From the NCBI RefSeq assembly GCF_902506535.1, contig NZ_LR733825.1:189206-253205 (forward strand): a DNA stretch of 64,000 bases. The letters run 5' to 3'. Each line of letters opens with the position of its first letter. The first letter of the stretch is position 1. Below, one piece after another: positions 10,221-18,435 of the stretch. A program made the position numbers and the translations under genes. The notes below the pieces were generated by a model. That model did not search any database and had not been told where the DNA came from. It worked only from the letters and a program-made list of their open reading frames with translations. The DNA is from Pseudomonas sp. 8Z. GTDB taxonomy: Bacteria > Pseudomonadota > Gammaproteobacteria > Pseudomonadales > Pseudomonadaceae.

Positions 10221-10766
10221 CTATACGGCTGGCGGGCCGGGGTAGCCGCACAGGGCCCAGGCTTCGGGGCGCGCATACCAGGCCATCAGCACCAGCTTCA
10301 GCAGCGCGGCGTGGCCCATGCGCAGCATATCCAGGCGGCTGTCTTGCCAGCGGTGCAAAAAGTTGCCGACCTCTGCGGCACTGGCGTTGCTCCAGTCGCC
10401 CCACACACCGGTCAGCGGGCCGCGACTGATGGGCATGGCCAGCAGATCGAACAGTTGCATGATGCGTTGCGCAATTTCCGGCGACAGGTGCGCCAGGCTG
10501 CTGTCGAGGCTGTGTAGGGTTGCGTCGAGCGCCTGCACCATCTGCTCGGCGCTGACGGCGTCGGCCAGGATGACCGGGATCAGCGCGCGCAGAAATGGCA
10601 GATCATTGCGGCGTAGCAGCAGATAGCCCTGGGCTGGTGCAGCCTCTGCATAGCCGCTGAGGGTGGCGGTCAGCCCGGCTGTGCTGAGCAGTGCGGTGCC
10701 CAGTAGGCCGACCTTGAGCAGGTGGCGGCGCGACAGGTGTTGGGTGTCGAGGGTGGTGTCGTTCAT
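10221..10766 (-). CDS. Tat-signal protein, gluconate 2-dehydrogenase subunit 3-like
   Basis: 181 residues. Near the N-terminus the twin-arginine motif SRRHLLKVG is followed by a hydrophobic stretch and an AEA-type cleavage site, so it should be exported folded through the Tat system. The rest resembles the small non-catalytic subunit 3 that accompanies GMC dehydrogenases. The ATG at 10766 is preferred because GGTGA lies about 8 bases ahead; a GTG at 10778 is the alternative. It lies between the aldehyde dehydrogenase and the GMC oxidase in one operon and probably helps export or electron transfer of the oxidase. The subunit assignment is inferred from context. Confidence 0.75.
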   Translation of the reverse strand: MNDTTLDTQHLSRRHLLKVGLLGTALLSTAGLTATLSGYAEAAPAQGYLLLRRNDLPFLRALIPVILADAVSAEQMVQALDATLHSLDSSLAHLSPEIAQRIMQLFDLLAMPISRGPLTGVWGDWSNASAAEVGNFLHRWQDSRLDMLRMGHAALLKLVLMAWYARPEAWALCGYPGPPAV

Positions 10767-10808
10767 TGTTGTTATCACCAGGCGTAGAGCGGGCCAGGCC
10801 CGCGCGGG

Positions 10809-12239
10809 TCAGCGGACGAATAACCTGTAGACCAACTTCTGCAGCGCCTTGCCATAGGGCGGGTAGATCAGCCGCGCGACGTTGAAACGCTGTTTGATGA
10901 ACACGCCCTTGGCCTTGCTGAAGGTCAGGAAGCCTTCGTGACCGTGGTAATGGCCCATGCCGGAAGGGCCAACGCCGCCGAACGGCATGTCGTCCTGGGC
11001 CACGTGCAGCAGGGTGTCGTTCAGGCATACGCCGCCGGAGTGGGTCTCGTGCAGTACGCGCTGTTGCTCGCGCTTGTCATAGCCGAAGTAATACAGCGCC
11101 AGTGGGCGTGGTCGTGCGTTGATGTAGGCGAAGGCGTCTTCCAGGCGCTCGTAGGGCACCACCGGCAGCAGCGGGCCGAAAATTTCTTCCTGCATCAGCG
11201 TCATATCGTCATTGACGTCCAGCACCAGGCTTTGCGGCAGACGTCGGCCCTGGGCTTCGGGATGCAGCGCGACGACGCGCGCGCCCTTGGCCTGGGCGTC
11301 CTGCAGGTAGCCATTGAGGCGTGCCAGTTGGCGTTCGTTGATGATCGCGGTGTAGTCCGGGTTGTCCGCAAGCGTCGGGTAGAAGCGCTGCACCGCTTCG
11401 CGATAGGCGCTGACAAAGCCCTCGACGCGGTTGCGCGGCACCAGCACGTAGTCCGGCGCCACGCAGGTTTGCCCGGCATTGAGCGTCTTGCCGAAGGCGA
11501 TGCGCTCGGCAGCGTCCGCCAGCGGCACGTCGGCGCTAATGATGGCCGGTGACTTGCCTCCCAGCTCCAGGGTTACCGGGGTCAGGTTCTCGGCGGCGGC
11601 GCGCATGACGTGTTTGCCGATGTTGGTGGCACCGGTGAACAGCAGGTGGTCGAGTGGCAGCTTGGAGAAAGCCATGCCGACTTCCGCCTCGCCGAGCACC
11701 ACGCTGACCAGATCCTCGGGGAAGATGCGCGCCAGCAGATCCTTGACCAGTTGCGAGGTGGCCGGGGTGGACTCGCTCATCTTGATCATCACCCGGTTGC
11801 CGGCGGCCAGTGCGCCGGTCAGCGGGCCGATGGCGAGAAACAGCGGGTAGTTCCACGGCACGATGATGCCGACCACGCCCAACGGCTGGTAGATGACCTT
11901 GGCCGACGCCGGCATGAAGGCCAAGCCGACCCGGCGCCGCGAGGGTTTCATCCACTTCTTGAGGCGTTTGCTCGCGTAATGGATGCCATGCAGACTCGGC
12001 ATCAACTCGGCGAGCAGTGTTTCATCGGCGCTGCGATTGCTGAAGTCTGCGCTGATCGCAGCGACCAGGGCGTCTTGCTGCTGGTTCAGCAGCTCGCTGA
12101 GTGCTTTGAGCCACTGTAGGCGCTGCTCGGCCGATGGCATCGGATTGGCGGCAAAGGCGGCGCGCTGCAAGGCCAAGGTGTCGTGCAGCGCGTTGATCTG
12201 CTGTTGGCTGTGCTGCAAATGGGCAATGTCGGCGACCAT
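10809..12239 (-). CDS. calB: Coniferyl aldehyde dehydrogenase-type ALDH
   Basis: 476 residues of the aldehyde dehydrogenase superfamily. The catalytic cysteine is in NAGQTCVAPDY at about residue 258 and the general-base glutamate in LELGGKSP at about 224; VPWNYPLF marks the cofactor region. The APDY after the cysteine and the C-terminal SGMGHYHGHEGF are typical of the coniferyl aldehyde dehydrogenase subgroup, which also oxidises aliphatic aldehydes. It is the first gene of the operon with the Tat protein and the GMC oxidoreductase. The 18-bp palindrome at 12289-12306 lies 50 bases upstream of its start, so repression by the divergent TetR protein is likely. Confidence 0.88.
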   Translation of the reverse strand: MVADIAHLQHSQQQINALHDTLALQRAAFAANPMPSAEQRLQWLKALSELLNQQQDALVAAISADFSNRSADETLLAELMPSLHGIHYASKRLKKWMKPSRRRVGLAFMPASAKVIYQPLGVVGIIVPWNYPLFLAIGPLTGALAAGNRVMIKMSESTPATSQLVKDLLARIFPEDLVSVVLGEAEVGMAFSKLPLDHLLFTGATNIGKHVMRAAAENLTPVTLELGGKSPAIISADVPLADAAERIAFGKTLNAGQTCVAPDYVLVPRNRVEGFVSAYREAVQRFYPTLADNPDYTAIINERQLARLNGYLQDAQAKGARVVALHPEAQGRRLPQSLVLDVNDDMTLMQEEIFGPLLPVVPYERLEDAFAYINARPRPLALYYFGYDKREQQRVLHETHSGGVCLNDTLLHVAQDDMPFGGVGPSGMGHYHGHEGFLTFSKAKGVFIKQRFNVARLIYPPYGKALQKLVYRLFVR

Positions 12240-12288
12240 GGGGGTTCCTCGATGTTGCAGCAGGCTGCTTGCGGGTGGTGCTGGATTT

Positions 12289-12306
12289 TTAGAGTAATTA
12301 CTCTAA
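12289..12306. promoter_or_regulatory. Perfect 18-bp palindrome, probable TetR operator
   Basis: TTAGAGTAATTACTCTAA is a perfect palindrome in the gap between the aldehyde dehydrogenase gene (start 12239) and the TetR gene (start 12426). Size, symmetry and position are those of a TetR-family operator controlling both directions. The binding protein is inferred from adjacency. Confidence 0.8.
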
Positions 12307-12425
12307 TCTGTCAAACCAGATAGCACGCGCCTGCCCGAGCAGGCGTCTGGCAAGCTCGCAGGGGTAACGTCCGTGCGGCTGCGCCTGTACCTTTGTCACT
12401 TTTGAAGTTGAGGCCGAGCTGCGTC

Positions 12426-13082
12426 ATGGCGCCACCCAAGACCCGCGACCGCATCGTTGCCGAGAGCCTGGCGCTGTTCAACAGCCAGGGCGAGCGCAAC
12501 GTCACCACCAACCATATCGCCGCGCACCTGGGGATTTCACCAGGCAATCTGTATTACCACTTTCGCAACAAGCAGGTGATCATCGGCGAGCTGTTCGCGC
12601 AGTACGAAGCGCATGTCGACAGCTTTCTGCGGCTGCCCGAGGGCCGCGCCCTGACCGTGCAGGACAAGACTTTCTATCTGGAGGCGCTGCTGGCGGCGAT
12701 GTGGCACTACCGCTTCCTTCATCGTGATCTGGAGCACCTGCTCGAAGCCGACGCCGAACTGGCCGAGCGCTATCGCGCTTTCGCCCGGCGCTGCCTGGCA
12801 GGGGCGCAGTCGATTTATCAGGGCTTCGTCGAGGCCGGCATCTTGCTGATGACGCCGACGCAAATCGAGGCGCTGACGCTCAACGCCTGGATCATCATGA
12901 CCTCCTGGGTGCGTTTTCTCTGCACCGCCGGTGCCAGCCCGGACAATCTCAGCCAGGACATGCTGCGTCGGGGGATCTACCAGCTACTGGCGCTGGAGGG
13001 CGGGTACATCGCGCCGTCAGCCCGTGAGGCGGTCGAGGCGCTGTACGAGCGCTTGCATGTGCCGCTGGCTCAGGTGCTGTGA
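12426..13082 (+). CDS. TetR-family transcriptional regulator
   Basis: 218 residues from the ATG at 12426 (MAPPKTRDRIVAESLALFNS). The N-terminal helix-turn-helix shows VTTNHIAAHLGISPGNLYYHFRNKQ at about residues 26-50, the classic TetR recognition unit. The C-terminal domain is all helical and would bind a small ligand. A TTG further upstream (12393) stays in frame but adds residues foreign to the family. It is divergent from the oxidation operon and shares a promoter region holding the palindrome at 12289-12306. It probably represses that operon until an alcohol, aldehyde or fatty compound appears; the ligand is unknown. Confidence 0.92.
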   Translation: MAPPKTRDRIVAESLALFNSQGERNVTTNHIAAHLGISPGNLYYHFRNKQVIIGELFAQYEAHVDSFLRLPEGRALTVQDKTFYLEALLAAMWHYRFLHRDLEHLLEADAELAERYRAFARRCLAGAQSIYQGFVEAGILLMTPTQIEALTLNAWIIMTSWVRFLCTAGASPDNLSQDMLRRGIYQLLALEGGYIAPSAREAVEALYERLHVPLAQVL

Positions 13083-13092
13083 AAGGTTGCTA

Positions 13093-13572
13093 TCAAGCCT
13101 GTCGACCCAGCCTTACGGGCCTAGCTGGCAGGGGGTGTTGGTCAGGGCTCAGGCGGCGTAACTGGCGATAGAGCGCGCGGGTTTCCAGCAGGTTCCATAC
13201 CCGTAGCAGGGTCTCGATGGCGTCCAGTGGTTTGCTGATGAAGTCACGCGCACCGAGGGCCAGCGCCCTGAGCCGAGCTTCGCGGGTGGCATCGGCGGTG
13301 AGCACCAGAATTGGCAGGTAGTCGTCGGCAGGAATACGCCGCTGCAGTTGTTCGAGTACGGCAAAGCCGTCCAGGCCGGGCATGTGCAGATCCAGAATCA
13401 CCAGATCCGGCTCGAAGCTGCTGAACAGGGCCAGCGCCTGGTGCGGGTCGGTGCAGGTGAGCACGTTATGCAGGCCTTCGCGCGCCAAGAGTTGTTCGAC
13501 CAACTCCAGGTTGGCGGGCTGATCGTCGATTACCAGAATGCGAAAGTCGTCGGCAGGATCTTGGTCGGCCAT
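13093..13572 (-). CDS. Stand-alone response regulator receiver protein
   Basis: 159 residues: a single receiver domain from FRILVIDDQPAN (acidic pocket) through the phospho-acceptor aspartate in LVILDLHMPG to the lysine in ISKPLD. A short helical tail follows with no DNA-binding or enzymatic domain. The receiver resembles those of RpfG-type proteins but lacks the HD-GYP part. The ATG at 13572 is used; a longer frame reading up to 14493 has non-protein-like sequence antisense to no gene boundary and is rejected. It starts 2 bases after the hybrid kinase stop, so the two are coupled and probably form part of one phosphorelay. Confidence 0.88.
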   Translation of the reverse strand: MADQDPADDFRILVIDDQPANLELVEQLLAREGLHNVLTCTDPHQALALFSSFEPDLVILDLHMPGLDGFAVLEQLQRRIPADDYLPILVLTADATREARLRALALGARDFISKPLDAIETLLRVWNLLETRALYRQLRRLSPDQHPLPARPVRLGRQA

Positions 13573-13574
13573 GC

Positions 13575-15932
13575 TCAGGCTCCGAGTGAAGGTGTCGGTG
13601 CGGGTTTGGCCGCATCCAGATGCTGACGTAAGGTGCTGAGAAAGGTCGGAACGTGCAAGGGTTTGCTGAGCACGGCGGTCGCTCCGACTTGCAGCAGGTC
13701 GCGCTGGGTGCTGGCGCTGACGTCGGCAGTGATCAGCAGAACCGGGGTGGTGCGGGTGCTGGGGTTCAGGCGCAGGCGTTTGAGCACCTCCTGGCCGGAG
13801 AGGTCGGGCAGGTCGAGATCCAGCAGAATCACTTCCGGGCGGTGCTGCCAGGCTAGATCCAGGCCCAGTTGCCCTTGCATGGCGGAAATGACCTGGACGG
13901 TCGGCCAGCGCGCCAGCAGGGTTTCGATCAGCGCCAGGCTCGATAGATTGTCTTCGATGCACAGTACGCGCAGTGTCTGCTCTGGGGCCGCGAGCGTGTT
14001 GGCCGCCAGCCTGGCAGGCGCCTGCGCTGCAGAGGGTTGGGCTTCTTCGGCCTGTGCGCGAGGCAGCGTCAGGCTGAATGTGCTGCCCTGGCCGGGAGTG
14101 CTGTGCAGGCTGAGGCTGCCATCCATCTGTTCCAGCAGGCTCTTGCTCAAGGCCAGGCCTAGGCCGGTGCCCTCGACTTCGCTGCTGGCGGCGCCCAGGC
14201 GTTCGAAAGGAGTGAACAGACGCTGCAAATCTTCGGACGCGATACCCTGGCCGTTGTCGATGACGCTCAGCGTGACGGCATCGGCCTGGGGCTGTACCTG
14301 TATCTGCACATAACCGCCACGGTGGTTGTACTTGATTGCGTTGGACAGCAGGTTGAGCAGCACCTGCACCAGACGCTGGCGGTCGGCTTGCACGCTGAGC
14401 GCCGCAGGGACGGCTGGTGGTAGGTGCAGGCTGATGCCCGCGCTGTCGGCCTGTGGTGACAACAGCAGGCTGACTTCCTGCAACAGCGGCCATAGCGCCA
14501 GGGGTTCTGGGCTTAGCGCCAGACGCCCTGACTCGATGCGGGCGATGTCCAGCACTTCGTTGATCAGCCCCAGCAGATGCCGCCCGGCACGCAGGATATG
14601 GCGGATCTGCGCCTGCTGTGCCGGGGTGACCTGATCCATCTCCAGCAGTTGGGCGAAGCCGAGAATGGAGTTCAGTGGGGTGCGCAACTCGTGGCTCATG
14701 CGTGAGAGAAACTCGCTTTTCGCACGGCTGGCGTTTTCCGCTTCTTCGCGCGCGGTACGCAGGGCGATTTCGGCGTTGCGGCGGTCGGTGATGTCGCGGG
14801 TGATCTTGGAGAATCCGCGCAAGGTGCCGCTGGCATCGCGCTGAGCGGTTATCACCACGTTGGCCCAGAACAGCGAACCATCGCGGCGCTGGCGCCAGGC
14901 CTCTTCCTCGTAGCGCCCCTCGCGGGTGGCCACCTGCAGCGCCTTGTAGGGCGCCGTTTCGCGTGCCTGGGGCGGGTAGAAGAGGGAGAAGTGGCGGCCC
15001 AGGATGTCCGTTTCGCTGTAGCCCTTGATCCGTTCGGCGCCAGTGTTCCAGGAGGTGACGTGGCCGTTGGGATCGAGGCCGAAAATCCCGTATTCCTTGA
15101 CCCCGTCGATGATCAGGCGCAGGCGCTCCTCGTTGTCGCGCAGGGCTCGCTCACGCTCGGCCAGGAGTTGCCCGGCTTCTTCCAGGCTGCTGGCGAGTTG
15201 GCCGATTTCATCGGCGGCGGGTACATGCGGAATCAGCGGTTGGCCCAGGGCCAGGCGCCGCGCATTGCGTTCGACCTGCTGCACCCGGTGGACGATGCCG
15301 GTAGACAGCAGCATCACCGCGAGCAGGGCACCCAGCACGCCGAAGGTAGCGGCCAGGGCCGTGGCCAGGAGCATGCGGGAGCGCACGGCGCTGGCTTCTG
15401 CGTTGCGCTCGTCGAGCAGGGTCTGCTCGCGTTCGAGCATCTGTCGGATGACCTCACGCAACTCGTCGAGCACGTGTTTGTTGTCGACCAGAATCGAGGT
15501 CATGGCCGCGCGATCGTCACCACTGGCCAGGTGTTTGAGCTCTTCCAGCCCTTGCAGCTTGATGACGATAAGTGGGCGCAGGCGTTGCAGGTTGGCACGC
15601 ATTTGCGGATCGCGGATGTCCTTGTCGAGGCGGCGCAGGGCGCTGTCGATACGCTCCACGGCGCTGGTATAGGACGGCAGGAAGTCGTCACGGCGGGTCA
15701 GCAGGTAGCCGCGCACACTGGCGGCTGCTTCGGCCAGCAGGCTGTGCACGGCTTGCACATCGCCCTGCACGCGCAACGCTCGGCGCACATCGTCCTCGAC
15801 CCGTGAGGTCTGCCGCTCGGTGGTGTAAACCAGCACCAGCGAGATCAGCAGAATCGCCAGCGGCAAGGCGATGATCACCAAGCTCTTGCTGCGCAGCGGC
15901 CTGTCAGTCCAGCGTGTGGTCAGGCTTTTCAC
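13575..15932 (-). CDS. Hybrid sensor histidine kinase (CHASE3-HAMP-PAS-HK-REC)
   Basis: 785 residues. Order: membrane helix about 18-40, CHASE3-like periplasmic sensor 45-185, second helix 190-212, HAMP, PAS domain about 265-385 (YGIFGLDPNGHVTSWN), HisKA with SHELRTPLNS (histidine near 413), ATPase with N box and DNGQGIA and GTGLGLAL, then a receiver domain (about 650-770, LLDLDLPD) and a short tail. It is an inner-membrane phosphorelay kinase with no HPt domain of its own. The start overlaps the upstream regulator stop by 4 bases (ATGA). The receiver protein follows directly. The stimulus is unknown. Confidence 0.93.
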   Translation of the reverse strand: MKSLTTRWTDRPLRSKSLVIIALPLAILLISLVLVYTTERQTSRVEDDVRRALRVQGDVQAVHSLLAEAAASVRGYLLTRRDDFLPSYTSAVERIDSALRRLDKDIRDPQMRANLQRLRPLIVIKLQGLEELKHLASGDDRAAMTSILVDNKHVLDELREVIRQMLEREQTLLDERNAEASAVRSRMLLATALAATFGVLGALLAVMLLSTGIVHRVQQVERNARRLALGQPLIPHVPAADEIGQLASSLEEAGQLLAERERALRDNEERLRLIIDGVKEYGIFGLDPNGHVTSWNTGAERIKGYSETDILGRHFSLFYPPQARETAPYKALQVATREGRYEEEAWRQRRDGSLFWANVVITAQRDASGTLRGFSKITRDITDRRNAEIALRTAREEAENASRAKSEFLSRMSHELRTPLNSILGFAQLLEMDQVTPAQQAQIRHILRAGRHLLGLINEVLDIARIESGRLALSPEPLALWPLLQEVSLLLSPQADSAGISLHLPPAVPAALSVQADRQRLVQVLLNLLSNAIKYNHRGGYVQIQVQPQADAVTLSVIDNGQGIASEDLQRLFTPFERLGAASSEVEGTGLGLALSKSLLEQMDGSLSLHSTPGQGSTFSLTLPRAQAEEAQPSAAQAPARLAANTLAAPEQTLRVLCIEDNLSSLALIETLLARWPTVQVISAMQGQLGLDLAWQHRPEVILLDLDLPDLSGQEVLKRLRLNPSTRTTPVLLITADVSASTQRDLLQVGATAVLSKPLHVPTFLSTLRQHLDAAKPAPTPSLGA

Positions 15933-16591
15933 GCCTTGTGCTCCGTGGGTGCCACCAGGCCCAGGGCCATGCCCTGCACGGCGGCCTGAGTGCGATCGCT
16001 AACGCCCAGTTTGCCGATGACTCGCTCGACATGCGCCTTGGCGGTGCCGGTGGTGATGCCAAGCTTTTCGCCTATCTCACGGTTGGTGAAGCCGCCTGCG
16101 ATCAGCCCGAGCACCTGGCGCTCGCGTGGGGTGAGCGTGCTGCTGGCCATGCCGCTCTGGCTGCGTTCGACCACGCGGCGTAGCAATTGCGCGCTGACCT
16201 TGCCATTGAGCGCGTTCTGCCCGGCTGCCACTTGGCGCAGGCCGTCGATCACCTCCTGGCGGCTGGCATCTTTGAGCAGGTAGCCGACGGCGCCGGCGCT
16301 GATCGCCGCCTCCAGATGGTCGGGGCTGTCGTACATGGTGAACAGCAGCACCTTGATTGCCGGCAGGCGCTCGTTCAGCAGGCGTGCAGTGACCAGCCCG
16401 TTGAGCACCGGCATGCGAATGTCGAGGATGGCGATATGTGGGTTCAGGCGTTCGCACAGCTCCAGCGCCTGCTGTCCGTCCTCGGCCTGGCCAACGATGC
16501 TGAACTCGGGGCAGTCGGCGAGCATGGCGGCGAAACCGGCGCGGGTTACCTCATGGTCATCGGCGAGCAGCAAGCGGATGGGTTCGTTCAT
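15929..16591 (-). CDS. NarL/LuxR-type response regulator
   Basis: 220 residues: an N-terminal receiver with LLADDHEVTRAG, phospho-acceptor in ILDIRMPVLNG and lysine in LLKDAS, then a C-terminal LuxR-type helix-turn-helix from LTPRERQVLGLIAGGFTNREIGEKL onward. It is a DNA-binding transcription factor activated by phosphorylation. It overlaps the kinase gene ahead (16588-17742) and the hybrid kinase gene behind by 4 bases each. The upstream NarX-like kinase is its likely partner; the hybrid kinase may feed in as well. Confidence 0.94.
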   Translation of the reverse strand: MNEPIRLLLADDHEVTRAGFAAMLADCPEFSIVGQAEDGQQALELCERLNPHIAILDIRMPVLNGLVTARLLNERLPAIKVLLFTMYDSPDHLEAAISAGAVGYLLKDASRQEVIDGLRQVAAGQNALNGKVSAQLLRRVVERSQSGMASSTLTPRERQVLGLIAGGFTNREIGEKLGITTGTAKAHVERVIGKLGVSDRTQAAVQGMALGLVAPTEHKA

Positions 16592-17742
16592 ACGGGCTCC
16601 TCAGTGGGCAGTGCCCGTGGAATGCTGGCGCACAGGCGCGTGCCCTGGCCAGGTTGGCTGTGACAGGTGAATTGACCGTCCAGTAGCAGGCAGCGTTCGC
16701 GCATGGCCACCAGGCCGATGCCGCCTTCGCGAGATGCCGCTTGGGCGCTGATGATGAAGCCAGGGCCGCGATCCTCTACGCACAGTTGCGCAGTCTCGCC
16801 GTCGAGGCTCAGATCCAGGCTGACCGCGCCGCTGGTGGTGTGCTTGCAGATGTTGTTGATGGCTTCCTGGCCGATGCGAAACAGGGCGATTTCTACCGCC
16901 GGGCGCAGGCGCTGTGTGTCGCGGTGTCGCCATTGCACCCTGCGCCCCTGGCTGCGCAGACGATCCAGCTCGCGGTCGAGCGCAGGGGCCAGGCCGAAGT
17001 CATCGAGCAGGGTAGGGCGCAGCCCGCTGATGGCCTGGCGTGTTTCGCCCATGCTGCGTTGGGCCAGTTGCAGGATGGGCGCCAGTGCGGTGTGCAATTC
17101 GGCGTTGAGGTCGCGGTGCTGGGCGAAGCCCTGCAGGCGTTGGTGCAGGCCGGCCAGGGTTTGTGCCAGGCCGTCGTGCAGGTCATAGGCCACGCGTGCG
17201 CGCTCGTCTTCCTGGGCGGTCATCTGCCGGTGTACCAGCTCTGACATGGTGCGTTCGCGCACGCTGAGGGCCTTCAGCAGTTGGCTGTTCTGCAGGTGGG
17301 CGGCCAGCAGGGTGGCGAGCAGTTGCAGGGCTTCGAGGTCTTCGGCATCGGGGTGGGGCATGACGCTGGCGTTGCCCAGCAGCATGGCGCCGAATGGCTC
17401 GCCGGAGGTTGCATACAAGGGCAGGCACAACGCCAGTGGCACCTGTTGCAGGGGCGCTTCGAGCACGTGCGCGGCGTCTTGCCAGGACAGGGTGGCGAGC
17501 TGTTCTTGCAAGGCGCTGGGGCCGAAGCCTGCGCACAGTGTCGTGCCTTGTAGCAGCACGCCGCCATCCATGGCGCAGAAGCTACAGGCCCGTTGCAGCG
17601 CCAGGGCGCCACTTTCTGCGGCTGGCAGCGTATTGAGCAGGCGACCGCTTTCCACCAAAAGGCGTAGGCGTGCGGCGCGGCTTTGCGCTTGGCGGTAGTC
17701 GGCGCGCAGGGCCAGCACGCTGTCGGGTGGGGTTTGCTGCAT
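16588..17742 (-). CDS. Soluble GAF-domain sensor histidine kinase of the NarX/HisKA_3 class
   Basis: 384 residues with no membrane helix. A GAF-like N-terminal region (about 25-165) precedes a HisKA_3 dimerisation domain with DLHDGLAQTLAGL (histidine near 189) and an ATPase domain with EAINNICKHT, CVEDRGPGF and GGIGLVAMRER. HisKA_3 kinases pair with NarL-type regulators, and one follows immediately with a 4-base overlap. The GAF domain suggests sensing of a cytoplasmic ligand or redox state. It is the first gene of the four-gene signalling cassette ending at 13093. Confidence 0.9.
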   Translation of the reverse strand: MQQTPPDSVLALRADYRQAQSRAARLRLLVESGRLLNTLPAAESGALALQRACSFCAMDGGVLLQGTTLCAGFGPSALQEQLATLSWQDAAHVLEAPLQQVPLALCLPLYATSGEPFGAMLLGNASVMPHPDAEDLEALQLLATLLAAHLQNSQLLKALSVRERTMSELVHRQMTAQEDERARVAYDLHDGLAQTLAGLHQRLQGFAQHRDLNAELHTALAPILQLAQRSMGETRQAISGLRPTLLDDFGLAPALDRELDRLRSQGRRVQWRHRDTQRLRPAVEIALFRIGQEAINNICKHTTSGAVSLDLSLDGETAQLCVEDRGPGFIISAQAASREGGIGLVAMRERCLLLDGQFTCHSQPGQGTRLCASIPRALPTEEPV

Positions 17743-17927
17743 CTACGCCTCCACGAAATGCGCCTCATGCGACGGCGCAGGCTAATGGCTCGAACGTCTC
17801 TTGGCATCTGCCACTTGGCATAGGCCACTTACCCCACCTGGCCGATGTTGCGGCGCAGGGTTGATCGCATGCTAAGCACCAAGGTGTCGCCTCACGGCAC
17901 CTCTTTTCAATTGCCGGAGACTCGACC

Positions 17928-18434
17928 ATGTTGAAACCTTTGCTCAGTACCTGTGCCCTGCTGTTCGCCCTGGCCCTGCCGCAGGCTTATGCCGCCGAAG
18001 CGCCTTATGTCTACACGGGAGTGGCGGCTGCGCCGAGTAGCGCCCAGGATCAGGAAATCGCCAGTCTGTTCGAACGCTGGAACGCGGCCCTGCAGACGGG
18101 GGATTCGGCCAAGGTCACCGCCCTGTACGCCGATGATGCGGTGCTGCTGCCCACGGTATCGAATCGCGTTCGTGTAGGCCATGAGGCGATCAAAGACTAT
18201 TTCGATCATTTCCTGCAGGCCAAGCCGGTCGGCACCATCAACTACCGTGAGATTCGTCAGCTCAGCTCGGACACGGCCGTCGACTCGGGGGTATATACCT
18301 TCGCTCTGAATCAGGGCGGTACGGTGCGTAATGTGCAGGCGCGTTACACCTTCGTTTACGAGAAGGTCGATGGTCAGTGGAAGATTCTTCAGCACCACTC
18401 CTCGGCAATGCCAGAGAAAGTCGCCACCCCGTGA
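17928..18434 (+). CDS. Exported SgcJ/EcaC-type (DUF4440, NTF2-like) protein
   Basis: 168 residues with a signal peptide (MLKPLLSTCALLFALALPQA, cleavage after AYA). The mature part is an NTF2-like cone fold: SLFERWNAALQTGDSAKVTALYADDAVLLP, VRVGHEAIKDYF and the closing YTFVYEKVDGQWKILQHHSS. Such proteins bind small hydrophobic molecules or act in unknown periplasmic roles. GGAG is well spaced before the ATG. The gene is divergent from the signalling cassette and ends one base from the convergent hydrolase gene. Confidence 0.85.
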   Translation: MLKPLLSTCALLFALALPQAYAAEAPYVYTGVAAAPSSAQDQEIASLFERWNAALQTGDSAKVTALYADDAVLLPTVSNRVRVGHEAIKDYFDHFLQAKPVGTINYREIRQLSSDTAVDSGVYTFALNQGGTVRNVQARYTFVYEKVDGQWKILQHHSSAMPEKVATP

Positions 18435-18435
18435 T

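Noticed and set aside
13573..14493. N-terminal extension of the lone receiver protein
   Set aside because: The extension lies in another frame of the hybrid kinase and is low-complexity Arg/Pro/Gln; the receiver domain begins right after the ATG at 13572.
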